From: Takakia lepidozioides | Taxonomy: Eukaryota; Streptophyta; Takakiopsida; Takakiales; Takakiaceae | Length of the DNA: 64,000 nt | Assembly (NCBI GenBank): GCA_030704615.1 | Contig: CM060731.1 | Location: 32,860,001 to 32,924,000 of the forward strand | Direction: 5' to 3' | Shown here: positions 12,583 through 24,459 of the stretch, one piece after another | Layout of the letters: the number at the start of each line of letters is the position of its first letter | Position numbering within the stretch: the stretch's first letter is position 1 | Position numbers and translations under genes: made by a program | The notes under the pieces: model-generated | Databases searched by the model: none | What the model was told of the DNA's origin: nothing | What the model saw: only the letters and a program-made list of their open reading frames with translations

Positions 12583-13241
12583 ATCCTTCCTGCTTGGCCT
12601 TGGTTCCCAAAGAGATAGAAGGGACAGAAGAAGCGCTGGCTGTGTACTTCACCAAGTAAATAAAATGTGGATGCAGACTGGAGGCTGGAACTGGAGCATC
12701 GCCCAGGGAGGATGTGCAGCCCAAACCCAGCTCCTTATCAATCACGTATAGGAAAACCATTTCATTCTGAGAGGAGACACCCAAAAGTAAAAATGCACAT
12801 GAGCTTCACATGCAAAAAAGCTTTGTTCACGTAATGCACAGAGATCACCGCACATCGCTAGGGTAGCTTGACGTCGACAACGATGGGGAGGCGTAAATGA
12901 CAAGGACAAAGAAAGAGAAAGCTAGCGTAAACAATCCCGGGAATAAGCCTTCCCCTGGCTCGGCATCCCATCTTAGTCTCACCTCCGTTCAAGCCCGATC
13001 ATCATTGAATTTCTTTGTTCTGTCATTTCAATCTTCTTGTAGGAGTAATCCCGTAGATGCCGAGCCAGAGTTTCGAGTGTGATTTCTCTAGAGCGGGACG
13101 AGATTTTGCAATGGTGGGGTCCTACAGGTGACCAGAGACCGACCAGGATCTGGTCGCCGGTTTCTTCCAGTGGTCACTGGTCAGGGATACCAGCATTAAA
13201 GTGCTCTAAGTTATGCCCAAGTTATGTAATTTTTTCTATAG
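12583..13241. other. intergenic, KDSB upstream region
   Basis: Contains the KDSB 5' UTR and promoter region on the minus strand. No coding domain, RNA gene or repeat recognised. Confidence 0.3.
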
Positions 13242-13455
13242 TTTTTTTTTTTAATCTGGGAGCGACAGCTCACAAATCAGGCCCCTTAATTATAGTGAGA
13301 GGAGAAAATAACCTCTTTCACAGTAACCCGCCATGAGGCGTAGGAATGGGGGCACCACCCAGGAACCATACCACACCCGTCAGTAGCAAGATTTGACCCC
13401 AGAATCGTCTGGGTAGCACTCAGTGCACTTAACCAACTGAGCTACTGACTGTTGG
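13242..13455 (-). mobile_element. tRNA-derived SINE with poly(A) tail
   Basis: On the minus strand a tRNA-like head reads TAGCTCAGTTGGTTAAGTGC (A-box region, about 13442-13423) followed about 40 bases later by GGGGTCAAATC (B-box-like, about 13402-13392). After a body of about 140 bases the element ends in an A run (13252-13242). TATAG flanks both ends (13237-13241 and 13456-13460), a plausible target duplication. The distal acceptor stem does not pair, so it is not a tRNA gene. Confidence 0.7.
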
Positions 13456-14236
13456 TATAGCAAACCCCCTGTTGGTGGCAACCCCTCATCTGATTATGAC
13501 CCGAGAGAGAAAGATCAGAGAGCGGAATTTGCTTGCAGGCCGCATGCAGTGGAAAGCAAATACATTGCAGCCAAAGCTTCATCACCTTGATGGCGTTCTC
13601 AATCTTATTGGCCTCCATTCAATCATGTTTCTATCATAGTCCCAAGAGTGCACTTAATCAATCGGCATGTGCCTGTGGATTCAGCGCCGAAAATTGGAGG
13701 TTTGCTCACTGGACTATTTTCATTGAGTTTCGAGAAGAAGACCTTAATATAGATATCTACGTCGAGAGCTGTCGCTTACAGTGCTGGGTATTATTGTACG
13801 CTCTACAGTTCAAAGTCTCTGTGCAGTCATGGCGCTGTAATCAATTGCTTGCGAAGCTTGCAACTGATGAGTTCGCTGTGTAGTGGCAGAAGAGAAGGTG
13901 CCGTTAATGGCTCAGGTGGCTGGCTTGCGTTCCTCAACCTACTTAGAAGATAAGAAGGAGAGAGAAGAGAGAGATCAGTCTCCGGAGAAGGTTTGCGCTT
14001 CATGGTGAGTAGGTAGAAGAGCATTGTCAGCAAAATAATTAAGTTGAAGTTCTGATCTCCAGGAATTCGCCAAGGGACCGTGACCGCACAACCCATTGTG
14101 GGAGAGCCGTGGTACATATCGTTGGCACACACCCAGCAGCAGCAACTATTTGCAAAATGATACTCCCTCAAATATTCTTAGCCCTTGGGTACCCTTGGAA
14201 GGCCATTATTATGGTGGGTAAGGGGCCAGTGCAAAC
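13456..14236. other. intergenic, nothing recognised
   Basis: No coding or repeat structure that I can name. The last eight bases (14229-14236, GTGCAAAC) are the left copy of the hAT target duplication. Confidence 0.3.
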
Positions 14237-14689
14237 CAGTGTTGGACTGGTATCAAGTTTTTTGCATACCAGTCTGGTCCTGGTACCAGACGTATCACAA
14301 AGTTTTCATACCAAGTCTGGTCTATATAATGGTGGATGTATATTTGTCCAAATACTGGTATGAGTATGAGTATCATGACCACAATACCAGCTGGTATGAG
14401 GTATCAACTCTGGTATCATCCTTTATGAATATTGTATTTATTTTCACTTGATATTTGCTATTTGATAAACTTGTAATTCAAGATGGCTTTAGAAGTAAAT
14501 ATACATAAATACAAATGTATAGGCAAATGTACACATAAATTAATATGGTACAAGTACTGGTATTGTGGCTGGTATGAAAAAATTGATACCAGCCTGGTCT
14601 GGTGTATGACCAAGTGGTCTGGTGTCTAATACCAGTGCATATACCAATACTTTATACGAGTCCTTCACCTATATACCAGTCCAACACTG
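14237..14689. mobile_element. non-autonomous hAT element (MITE) with 8-bp target duplication
   Basis: Terminal inverted repeats CAGTGTTGGACTGGTAT (start) and its complement ending CCAACACTG (end). Both sides carry the identical octamer GTGCAAAC (14229-14236 and 14690-14697). An 8-bp duplication with CA...TG ends is diagnostic of the hAT superfamily. The 453-base interior has no coding capacity and is filled with scattered copies of CTGGTAT and its complement, which would act as subterminal transposase-binding motifs and allow extensive fold-back. Confidence 0.9.
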
Positions 14690-15780
14690 GTGCAAACCAA
14701 CCATAACTTACATAGTGGCAGGCGTGGCCGCTCCAAATTGCACGTAAACAGCCTGTAAAGACGTACAGTCGACCCTGCCTTACTGTTACCTGCTTAACCC
14801 TTAAGTATCAAACCCAGTAGTTCTGGGTCGGTTGGGTTAGCTTAAGCAGCCATAACTTCCTGTGGTTAAGGCTGATTGGCTCTTTTTTGGGTCAATGGAC
14901 AGATAATCGGGCCCCCTTCATATGGCATTGGCCAATTGGTCAATGCCTGAAGGGGTAGGGGTCTGGACCAATTGTAAGGGGCCCAACTCAGCTTTTTGGG
15001 GCCATCTTGGCACCCCTAACCTGCCCAAGTTGCTGTCATGGCAACTGTGGTCAGGTTAGGGTGAATGAATGATACCCCATAAAGGGATGGACGGCACGCT
15101 TCCCTAAACCCATTGATTGCCCTGCAGGGGTATGGCGGTCCCAGGCCTGCGCCCTAACTTGAAATCGACCGCGATGGCAGCTCCGGCCAACACCATGGGC
15201 TCATAGCAGGGCGGTCTGGAGGGAGCTCGAGAAAATTCCCATGAGGAGTGGGCCAAACCTAGGGCGGGGTTTGATGGGGTTGAAGGTGGAGTGGGCCCCC
15301 ATGAAAGCAGGGCCAGAGGAGCTTCCGAACCCCCTGCCCGACTTCCAATATCCTAGGCCTGCAGGCTAAAACATAGGTGTTCCAATTGAAGTCTTGGGCA
15401 GGGAACCTAAAGATGCGAGGGCATTGCCTGATTGGCCTCAAAAGTTTTTGAGGACTTCATATGGATGCCCATTACATTTCCACTGGAGGGATTAGGAATT
15501 GAACGGCAGGATTGTTTTGTATGATTTTATGAAGAGAGATTTTGGCCTGCCCAAAAGAAAATGGCAGATTTTGACCCCCCAATTTGTCACTACAAATGAG
15601 CCCACTTGAGAACATTTCAGAAAAAACTGAAAATTTCTGAGAATGTGTGTTATCAGGTATGGAGCAACATTCTCGAGCCTCTCAAAAAGAAAAAAGAAAA
15701 ACTGCCCAGATACAAGCAAAAAATTGCTTTTTTTGGCACCTATTTCTTAGTGGAGATTTGGTTTTGTCCCCTGTGAAGTA
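14690..15780. other. no gene recognised
   Basis: About 1 kb of moderately GC-rich sequence between the hAT element and the LTR of element A. No conserved domain in any frame that I can recognise and no clear repeat boundary. Confidence 0.3.
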
Positions 15781-16321
15781 TGATTCCAACGCTATGGGTT
15801 TGTTCCCCTTCCTCTACCGGACATAATCCTATCTGGGGAATGTAGTCAATAGATGGGCCTGGAAGAGAAGACGGAATCTCACGAAGAGGACGCAACAGAG
15901 TCGGACTTTCAAAACGCATTCATCCACACACTCAAGCACACTGTTACACCAAGCGTACACTCGCATAAGACCCAAAAGCCACCCCCTCACTACCACGGCA
16001 GTTGAGCTTAAATAGTAATAGGTCGTAATCTAATCTTAGTGCCACGTGGCACTTACATATAGGCCAGCCAGATGCCCTTCCAGCATAGCCATAGAAAGAA
16101 GTCAGATCACCCAGATCTATCCTAATCTAATCCTAAACTAGTTGTTAGAATAAAACAGCACCTAATAAAGTCATAAGATGTTGTCAACTCATCCTCATGC
16201 GCAAGGTGTAAGTTCATCCAGACTTCATCCTGGCTCCGTCCAGCCCTAAATCATCCGGGGCGCATCCCTAATCCGTTCATCCAAGTCGAAAAGGAAGGTG
16301 AGAAGGAATCCCAGCTCCACA
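15781..16321 (-). repeat. element A 3' LTR
   Basis: In element orientation it runs TGTGGAGCTGGG...GGAATCA, and aligns along its length with 51544-51022. Homology between the two stops exactly at the TG/CA ends. Scattered substitutions and small indels separate the two copies, so the insertion is old. Confidence 0.8.
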
Positions 16322-16735
16322 TATGTAAAGTCTGCTAGGGCCACTAGAAACTGTGAGCTCCTGCGAGTAATGAGCTCAGGAAGAATAAAAACGAAGCCTA
16401 GCCAAAACAAACTACACACCCGGCACACAAGGGATGAAAAAACCTAGGGAAGGAAACCTCACCTTGCAAGTTGGGTGGAGGACAAAACATCCCATAGGAA
16501 AAACCCCAAGTGCTACAATTGGTGCAGAAAACTGTCACGAAATTCAAAACGACTATAAAGAAGAAGATGTCAGGGCCTGATCACGAGCAGTCCGAGCTGT
16601 GGGGGTGAAGATCACCTGACGGTTCTCAACATTCAAATAGGTTAGATCAAAAGTAAGAGTGCATGGAACAAGCAATGAAACATGAATGGAGCTAGCTAAG
16701 TGAGGAGTAGAAGCATGATGGGGGAGCAAGACATA
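16322..16735 (-). other. element A 3' untranslated region
   Basis: Lies between the integrase stop and the 3' LTR. No domain and no purine tract is seen next to the LTR. In the plus direction ACAATTGGTGCAGAAAAC at about 16515 looks like an LTR end plus primer site, but no plus-strand coding follows. Confidence 0.4.
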
Positions 16736-17608
16736 CTATCTGCCAAGAAGAATATCAGAGATAAGGTAAGGGTCATCAATCCTACGTTTGGCCTTAGATA
16801 TCTGCTTATCAGGCTGGAGCTTGACACAAACAAATTGGTCTACCTTGAATGACTCAAAATACACAACACGTCTGTTGTAATTCTTGGCCTGAGCAGCTTG
16901 GGCAAACACAATGTTAGATTTAGCTGTTTCACGCAAACTACGTCTTCGAGCATCCATGGAAAGCAAAAAAACTTCTCAATTCGCAGGCTCAGATGCGGAT
17001 ACCTGCAGCCAGGAGATATGCAAAGGAGTTCTATATTTCCTACTATACAAAAGTTCAAAAGGTGAGATTTTGGTACTAGCATAGATAGAAGTCTTATAGA
17101 CAAAGAGCAGAATAGGCACGGCAATATCTCATTCATCAATTTGTGTTTCACTCTTCTCGAGCATCTGGCATATAGTTTTGTTAAATCGCTCTGTCAAACC
17201 ATTGCATTGGGGATTGCAGGGAGCAGTAACGGCATGCTTAGTGTTGAGATTAAATAAGACAATCTCCATAAGTTGGTTGCAAAACTCAGTACCTTGATCC
17301 GTGAGGATTTCATATGGCAACCATCTTTTGACAGTTTTAGTAGCCCCCAAATGGCCAGCATAAGTAGAAGCATGGTACAATTCGAGTAAAACAGGGACAG
17401 CGGACCTAGAAGGGACTTCCACAGCAAAGGTACCTTCCAAAGCAGTGACTCTGAACAATCTCCCTTCACTTTCCCGGTGGCTGGGTAAGTGATAGTTGAC
17501 TTGCCTCATGAGCAGCTTGGATATGCCACTAAGGTGGGTGTCGGTTTTGCACCTATGGAGAAGAGCATCATATAATGGATCATCCATGTCTACATCACTC
17601 ATGGCCAC
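16736..17608 (-). pseudogene. element A integrase, internally deleted
   Basis: The zinc-binding part (HASTYAGHLGATKTVKRW) is followed at once by the second half of the core (ILTDQGTEF, the second catalytic Asp, then NPQCNGLTERFNKTI with the Glu). The stretch with the CxxC and the first catalytic Asp is missing, so the DDE triad is incomplete. After a frame change, 16966-16736 gives the C-terminal tail (KVDQFVCVKLQP, RRIDDPYLISDIL), a GPY/F-like module. No chromodomain follows. Confidence 0.8.
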
Positions 17609-18009
17609 ACAACAGCAGGTTATTGCAGGCGAAAAGAAAGTGACAGCCCCCGTTCTCTTCCTTTCGTGACCCTGACTTTATTTTCAGTTGGCTGCCTATG
17701 AGGAGACAAACAGGCTGTAAGGCGCAGCTCGGTCCCTCGGTCGGTAAACAAACCAAGGCAGGTGCAAGACAAGATGAACAGTCCTAAGATAAGGGAAAGT
17801 ACCAGACCCTACTGTAGGATACCAGACTAGAATTCATGCCAATACCAAAGGAAATTCAACCAACATCAAACTGAAGTAGATCCCAAGTGTCAAGCAGATC
17901 GGGAGGAACATAAAAATAGTCCAACAAATGACACAAGGAAAAGGGATCCGAAACAGGCACAACAGGTGGTGTAGAGCGTGCAGTATGAGGAACTAGGTCA
18001 TTTAAGGTA
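17609..18009 (-). other. element A segment between RNase H and integrase
   Basis: Expected connection region of the polyprotein. It has many stops in all frames and no recognisable motif. Confidence 0.35.
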
Positions 18010-19380
18010 GTGTAAGGTTAAGGGATTTTGGGTTCGCCTCGAGTCTCAAAGCATCTGCATTAACATTATCCTTCCTACGCTTGTAAGTTATGGTGAAGTC
18101 ATAGCCTTGCAGTATGAGAGCCCACCGAGCTAATCTGCCAGTGAGTTCATGAGGAGTTAGCAAGGCTTTCAAAGGCAAATGATCAATCTCAATGGTAAAA
18201 TGACAACCATGTACATATTGCCTAAAATATTTGACTCCAAAGATAACTGCAATGCCTTCTTTGTCAGTGATAGAGTAATTATGCTCATGTTTATCAAGGC
18301 GGCGGGAGGCGTAGGCAATGGCATGCTCCTAACCATCCTGAATCTGGCTCAACACAGCAGAGATAGCTAAATCACTGGCATCAGTTTGCAAGATAAATTG
18401 CAAGGTAAAATCAGGATAAGCAAGCACAGGAGCAGAGGTTAGTGCAATTTTGAGCTTCTCAAAGGCGGATGTTTCAGCAGTACCCCACACAAAACAAGCA
18501 TCATTGGATAACAAGCGAGTGAGTGGAGGAGCTAATTTGGCAAATTGAAAAATGAAGCGACGATAGTAAGAACCCAAGCCCAAGAAGGCCTTAACACATG
18601 TTTTATCTCTAGGGGTTGGATAGTTCCACACAACCTGGATCTTAGTTGGGTCAAGACTGATGCCAACAGCAGAAAGCAGATGGCCCAAGAAATGGAGTTG
18701 TTCTATACAAAAATCACACTTCTTAGCTTTAACTTTAAGCCCGGCTGCACGAAGTCTGCACACAACCCGCTGTAAATCCAGTAGATGAGCATCAAACGTT
18801 GTAGAATAAATGTTGATATCATCAATGTAAACTAAAGCACACTCCCAACAAAGGTTTCCTAAAACAATGTCCATAAAGCGCTGAAATATAGCAGTGGCGT
18901 TGCAAAGGCCAAAAGGCATTGTTTCAAATTGGAAGAGGCCCATCCGGCAGGTGAAGGCAGTTTTCTCCTTAGCAGCAGCAGTTAAAGGAACTTGCCAAAA
19001 TCCAAAGGCTAAATCCAATGAGGAGAAGATAGTGGCCCCATTAAGTTGATCTAGCGTTTCGTTAATGCGTAGCAAAGGGTAGACATCTTTCTTTGTGATG
19101 GCATTTAAACTCCGAAAGTCTACGCAAAAACGCTTACCCAGTAAGACAATGGAACTGGCCCAAGGGGATATGGAGGGGTGATCACACCAGCATCAAGCAT
19201 CTTGGTAATCTCTTCATGAATGACTTTGCGTTCATGAACACTCTCCCTGAAACATTGTTTCGTAGGCTTACCATCCGTGATGATGTCATGATCCAGAAGG
19301 GTGGTGCGGCCTAAGTCATGGGGCCTTTTACTAAAGATGTCAAGATTGTCACGAAGAAACAGGTGCAGACGACTAATCTG
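18010..19380 (-). pseudogene. element A reverse transcriptase-RNase H
   Basis: A 248-residue open frame (19075-18329) holds the RT core: SSLDLAFGFWQVPL, FQFETMPFGLCNATAIFQR, the catalytic LVYIDDINIYS, CDFCIEQLHFLGHLLS, AFLGLGSYYRRFI, and the start of RNase H (LQTDASDLAISAVLSQ). Upstream, 19370-19080 continues the RT N-terminus (HDIITDGKPTKQ, MLDAGVITPPYPLG) with stops. Downstream, 18320-18010 carries the rest of RNase H (YTDHL-like and RWALILQGYD-like) with frame breaks. Pattern is Ty3/gypsy, with YIDD intact but the ORF as a whole broken. Confidence 0.85.
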
Positions 19381-19647
19381 CTAGGGAGTAAGGTGATCAC
19401 CCACTTTGATATCCTTTAAGACCTGCTGGAAATGTTGCTCATGTTCGGGAGTAAGCATGTCATTGCCAGTGGAGCCGGAGTGAGAGGCAAACACCTGGAG
19501 TTGGTCAACGGGGGAGTCCACCAGTCTAATATCATGAAGACTGAGGCCTTTCTGAACAGAGGCCAATTTAGACGAAGGAGAAGCAGTGAGCCTAGCAAGG
19601 ACCTGACCCTTGCGGACACTGATGCTGATACGTTCTGGATTAGCAAC
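19381..19647 (-). pseudogene. element A dUTPase-like domain, C-terminal part, and linker
   Basis: Begins straight after the insertion of B. ANPERISISVRKGQVLARLT matches the last conserved block of dUTPases (basic KKGDRIAQL-type strand) and continues the other half at 24680-24460. A linker with an LTPEHEQHFQQVLKDIKVGDHLTP block follows before RT. The reading frame of the two halves can be followed across B because B left a short target duplication. The function, if any, would be dUTP hydrolysis during reverse transcription. Confidence 0.65.
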
Positions 19648-20192
19648 TGTCAAGGACGAGAACATGATTGAACACAAACAAGAGATTAGACTAGAGGTAC
19701 AAGACTAGACAAGAAGTCAAGGTCGGCGTGGCTGTATGCACGATGAGTAAATAAGAATCAAGACGATCTTTATAACAATAAACAATAGTACAAGATATTG
19801 GAACACGACTTGAATACTGGAATGTTGGAAACTGGGCTACTGGGAACTGGAAACAATAGTAGCTTGAACTGGTGTTGGTCAGACTAAAGAGTGTCCAGTC
19901 TCGCCTCCTATATATACTGGCTACTAAGAAGTTTCCTAAGAAGCTTCCCCTGTGGAGGTTTCTTGATGGAGAAGCTTCCTCAAACAAATGAGGTATCTTG
20001 ATGGAGAAGTTTCCTCCAAAGGAAGCTTCTTGAGCAGTTTCCCAAGTTACTCTTGGTAATTTGATAAACTTCCGGTAACTTGGTAAATAATGATAAATCA
20101 TGGTAGATCATGGTAAATTATGATAAGTCATGATAACTTGGTAACTTCTGATATTTACTCATGGTAAGTTCATTTGGGCTATGTCCGTGACA
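19648..20192 (-). repeat. element B 3' LTR
   Basis: 545 bases with TGTCA...TGACA ends. The half at 19885-20192 aligns with 24141-24459. It contains many GGTAA/TGATAA-type short repeats (GGTAAATCATGGTAGATCAT-like) of unknown role. Confidence 0.9.
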
Positions 20193-20208
20193 TCACCCCC
20201 TCCTCTAG
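20193..20208 (-). other. element B polypurine tract
   Basis: On the minus strand CTAGAGGAGGGGGTGA sits directly against the 3' LTR, as expected for the plus-strand primer. Confidence 0.75.
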
Positions 20209-20839
20209 CGCCGAGTTCCTCGAGGAGCGGTAAAATCTTGGACTTGCTTAGAGTTGGAGAAAATCCAAAATCCGACGAATGGTACTTGCCAAGTATTCGG
20301 CTCTTCGTTCTTGACTCAAATAATTTATAAGTCCCTGCAACCATCGATAATGTCCAACACCTTGAACCTGGGACCACGCAGATTTGAGCATTCTGATTTT
20401 CGAAGTTGCCTTCAAACATGATTTCGTTGCCCTCTAGGTCCGAAGCCTCAACCTCCAACAGAATTATCAGACTTCGAGTAGGCTTCACTTGCTGTCGTAC
20501 GGGGTCCAGACGAGGAAGTACGCGTTGCATTGGTGGCCTATCGTCTCGAGAGCGTCGGCGTGATGTTGAAGGTCGTGAGAGTCGAAACGGCTGATCTGGT
20601 AGTTGGATAAGCGACAGTTCCAATGTATCTGGTTCATATGACTCCATGCTGCCAATACAAGATGCAAGAATGCTGCAAGTATAGCTATATATACTGATGT
20701 GTGGTGTTCCTCCCTCCTTAGCGTGTATCAGATACATTGAATGTGGAGTCTTCACCTTGAAACTAACTTGGCTGACATCATCGTTGTGACGTTTTATTGA
20801 CGTGTAGCTTGGGGCTTAGCTGGATATCGTTAATGAAAC
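20209..20839 (-). pseudogene. element B region after the chromodomain
   Basis: An open frame of about 198 codons (20755-20159) runs from the chromodomain stop to the LTR. It contains SRPSTSRRRSRDDRPP and EVEASDLEGNEIMFEGNF but I recognise no domain. It may be non-coding 3' sequence that is open by chance. Confidence 0.35.
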
Positions 20840-22315
20840 TCTTCGACTTTGTCAGATGCATTGGCGAGGTTGGATGAAGGTTCTCACGTTCGTTTGCTGA
20901 TGTCGTAGCCTTTCCAATGTACGAAATACTCAAGACGTTTATACTTGATGCGAGAGTCTAGGACTTCGTCGACTTCATACTCAATTTCCTGATTGACTTC
21001 CATTGGTGGAGGTGGTACGGAGACTCCCCCTGGAATATTCGATGGATGATACAACTCCAATAATGAAACATGAAAGACTGGATGGATGCGAATACTTCAT
21101 GGAAGTTCAAGCCGAAAACTGACCGGATTTATTTGTCGAATAATTTTGAATGGTCCCAGGCGTTGATAATCCAACTTCCTTGATGGTCACGAAGTTTGTA
21201 TGCCATGTCGAAGAAGCCACACACGATCTCCGACCTTGAACTGGGGTTGGAATTGGCGACGTTGATCTGCATACTCCTTGTATTGTTTTTGAGCTTCTGC
21301 GAGGTGGAATGTAAGCTCCTTGTGAATCATAGCAAGATGAGTAGCAAGGTTTTCTACAGCATGGCTTCCAACAGTCTTCATGTGGAAAGGGTTTGCTCGA
21401 GGATGATAACCATAATTGGAGAAAAATGAAGTTTGTTTGGTCGAAGAATGTATAGTGTTGTTGTAGGCAAACTCAGCCAATGACAGAATGTCTGTCCAAT
21501 TATCTTGGTGATAATTTATCGTACAACGAAGATACTGCTCCAAAATCTGGTTTACACGTTCGGTTTGACCATCAGTCTGTGGATGATTAGCTGTAGAGAG
21601 GTTGATCTTAGTATCCAATATATGAAATAATCCCCTCCAGAAATTTGATATGAACTGTGGTCCTCGATCAGATACTATGTCCTTCGGGAGTCCATGAATA
21701 CGGTAGATATTATTGAGGAAAAGTCTTGCAGTTTCCTCGCCGGTAACCATCTTACATGGAATGAAATGTGTCATCTTCGTAAAACGATCTACAATAATAA
21801 AGATTGAATCGGTGGTCTTGGAAATTGGAAAGTCCATAATAAAATCCATAGACACGGACGACCATGAACCCTTGGGAATGGGTAATGGTTGAATAAGGCC
21901 GTAAGGTCGATATCATAGTCCCTTCGCTCTAGCACACATGTCGCAAGATTTTATAAATTCTTTCACGAGTTTCCACATCTGTGGCCACCAATAGTCCCTG
22001 GATATCAATTCCATTGTTTTGTTGAAGCCGAAATGTCCTGCAGCCGGAAGATCATGATATGTTTGAAGAATTCGAAGTCATGTAGGTCCTGGAGGTACAT
22101 AGAGAAGTCCCTTGAAATAAAGTAAACCATCTTTGAATTCGAAGTCGTTTGTAATATGCGGGTCGTCTCGAGGTCGATTTAGTTGACTTCATAGTGTCAT
22201 AGCAAATTGGTTGCTCTTCAGTGCTTCCTGAATCTCCTTTATGATCTCTACATCGTCATAGGTGAACGTGAATAGCGTATTCATTTGAAGATTTGCTGGT
22301 TTCAAGATGATGGAA
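20840..22315 (-). pseudogene. element B integrase and chromodomain
   Basis: The zinc-binding part is at about 22090-21900 (HDLPAAGHFGFNKT, then CDMCARAKG). The core open frame 21855-21187 has SMDFIMDFP (first Asp), DIVSDRGPQF (second Asp) and HPQTDGQTERVNQILEQYL (Glu), so the DDE triad is present. Next come the GPF-like module (KLDYQRLGPFKII, IHPVFHVSLL) with stops, then a chromodomain: YEVDEVLDSRIKYKR, LEYFVHWKGYD. The conserved Trp after KRT is replaced by TGA. Chromodomains steer chromovirus integration by binding methylated histone tails. Confidence 0.85.
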
Positions 22316-22317
22316 TT

Positions 22318-24140
22318 CTATTGGTCAAAAGCTGCATCCCCTTCTTTTGGCGCAAGGTACGATCGTCGAGAAAGAGCATCTGGTTTTCCTTGAAGATGTC
22401 TAGGACGGTAGGTAATAACAAAATCAAACCTTGCTAGTGACATACTCCATCTCGCTTGACGTCGATTCAAAACACGAGCACTCATAAAATACTCGAGGTT
22501 TTTGTGATCGGTATAGACTGTGACCTGATGTTTAGCTCCCTCCAATAGATGACGCCACTCCTCAAAAGCATCGATAATCGCTATAAGTTCTTTGTCATGG
22601 ATTTCATAATTGATCTCCGCAACGGAAAATTTGCGAGAACTAAAACCAACAGGGTGAAGTCGGCCATCTATACCGTATTGAGAGAGTACCGCGCCAAGTG
22701 CAAAGTCCGATGCATCTGCTTCCAAAAAGAATGGTTTAGATAGGTCTGCATGTACAAGTATTGGAGCCGTTGTAAATGTCTGCTTCAACCTTTCAAATGC
22801 TTCATCAGCATTCTCGACCCATACAAATTTGTCCTTCCATGTGAGTCGTGTCAATGGTGCAACAATTTTGGAGTAGTCCTTGATGAAGATTCTATAGAAA
22901 TTTGCAAATCCTAGAAAACATTGTACATCTTGGACCAAAGTTGGTTTAATCCACCCAATGATGGTTTGTATTTTCTTCTGATCCATAAAGACTCATTTGT
23001 CGGAAATAATGTAGCCCAAAAATTTGACTTCAGATTGGTGGAAAAGACATTTTTCCAACTTGGCATATAGTGTTTTTTCCCTCAATTTATCAAAGACAAG
23101 AGATACATGGCGACCATGTTCTTCTTCATTATGTGAAAATATTAAAATGTCGTCCAAATAGATGACTACAAAGTTATCTAAAAATTCTCGAAAGATGTCA
23201 TTCATCATATGTTGAAAAATTGCTGGAGCATTTGTAAGACCAAAAGGCATAACATTGTATTCGAAATGTCCGTACCTTGTGCGAAAAGCAGTCTTCCATT
23301 CGTCTCTTTCTTTTATTCGTATAAGGTTGTAAGTTCTTCTCAAGTCGATCTTTGTGAAAAAATTTGTTCGTCCAAGTTGTTTGAGGAGTCCAGAAATCAG
23401 CGGTAGTGGATAACGATTTTTTATAGTGACTTTGTTGAGCCCACGATAGTCCACACACATGCGTAACGGTCCGTCTTTCTTCTTCACAAATAAGATAGGT
23501 GCTCCCGCGGGTGATTTCGAATGTCGAATGAAATTCTTTGACAAATTTTCATCAATGTAGTCGCGTAAAGCAGCCAGCTCCGTCTGAGATAAATTGTAGA
23601 TCGAGCCGAATGGTGGTTGAGCTCCTTCTTGCAACTCAATTGCACAATCATAAGGTCGATGTTCTGGCAACATGTCTGCATTTTTCTTTTCAAAGACATC
23701 CTTGAAATCTTGATATTGAGTGGGTAATGTTGAAGTACCTTGGTCTGTTGTGGTTTTGATCGGAGTCGTATAAAGTGCAAATGTCGCGTCTTTCTTCGTA
23801 GCTCTCATGAAGGCTCTAGCTCCAAGAAACAAGGGTTGAATACCTTTGGTACTTTTGCATTTTTGTCTTACCGAAATTTTTCGTGATCGCCAGTCGATGT
23901 CAGGATTATGAAATACAAACCAGGGAAGTCGAAGGATCACAGGACTCGTTGGAGACTGGATGACATTGAAAACAATTTGTGATGCTTGATTTTTAAGCTT
24001 CACTTCAAGGGGTCGAGGTCAATATTTCCTGATGCTAACGGTCGTCCATCGATGACTTCAACAGGGGCCGAGAGTTTCTTTCTTACGAGCGTTAAATTGT
24101 GTTGCTTCGCAAAGTCTTTGTCAATAAAACACGCTGAAGT
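22318..24140 (-). pseudogene. element B protease fragment, reverse transcriptase and RNase H
   Basis: The piece at 24140-24003 starts mid-protease (FIDKDFAKQHNLTLVRKKL); the catalytic DSGA is lost in the deletion. The 336-codon frame 24003-22993 holds the RT: LREYI-type start ([21 protein letters not shown]), [36 protein letters not shown], the catalytic [27 protein letters not shown]. The next frame 22986-22318 continues with FLGFANFYRIFIKDYSK and RNase H (LEADASDFALGAVLSQ, EINYEIHDKELIAII, YTDHKNLEYF, PDALSRR). A stop near 22989 separates them. Confidence 0.88.
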
Positions 24141-24459
24141 GAAGAGTGTCTCGCCTCCTATATATACTGGTTACTAAGAAGTTTCCTAAGAAGCTTCTCC
24201 TGCGGAGGTTTCTTGATGGAGAAGCTTCCTTAAACAAATGAGGTATCTTGATGGAGAAGTTTTCTCCAAAGGAAGCTTCCTGAGCAGTTTCCCAAGTTAC
24301 TCTTGGTAATTTGGTAAACTCTGATAACTTGGTAAGTAACTGTAAATCATGATAGATCATGGTAAATCACGGTAAGTCATGATAACTTCCGGTAACATGG
24401 TAATTTGGTAACTTCTGATATTTACTCCTGGTAAGTTCCTTTGGGCTATGTCTGTGACA
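24141..24459 (-). repeat. element B 5' LTR, truncated
   Basis: Aligns with the outer half of the 3' LTR (19885-20192), ending at the conserved TGTGACA (plus reading). The inner 240 bases or so are deleted and the sequence jumps into the protease. Confidence 0.85.

Larger units (their letters stand above)
19648..24459 (-). mobile_element. Ty3/gypsy chromovirus B nested in element A
   Basis: Minus strand. 3' LTR 20192-19648, polypurine tract 20208-20193, chromodomain about 20990-20840, integrase about 22250-21190, RNase H and RT 23700-22318, protease fragment about 24130-23990, and a shortened 5' LTR 24459-24141. Flanks are GCAAC (19643-19647) and ACAAC (24460-24464), a near-perfect 5-bp target duplication. 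It sits inside the dUTPase-like region of A. A deletion removed the inner part of the 5' LTR, the primer site, gag and the first half of the protease, so B is non-autonomous. Confidence 0.9.

Noticed and set aside
13390-13450. tRNA gene on the minus strand
   Set aside because: A and B boxes are present but the acceptor stem does not pair and a body with an A tail follows; it is a SINE.
16505-16530. Plus-strand LTR end plus primer site (ACAATTGGTGCAG)
   Set aside because: LTR homology between the two A copies ends at 16321, and no plus-strand coding follows; the match is short and may be chance.
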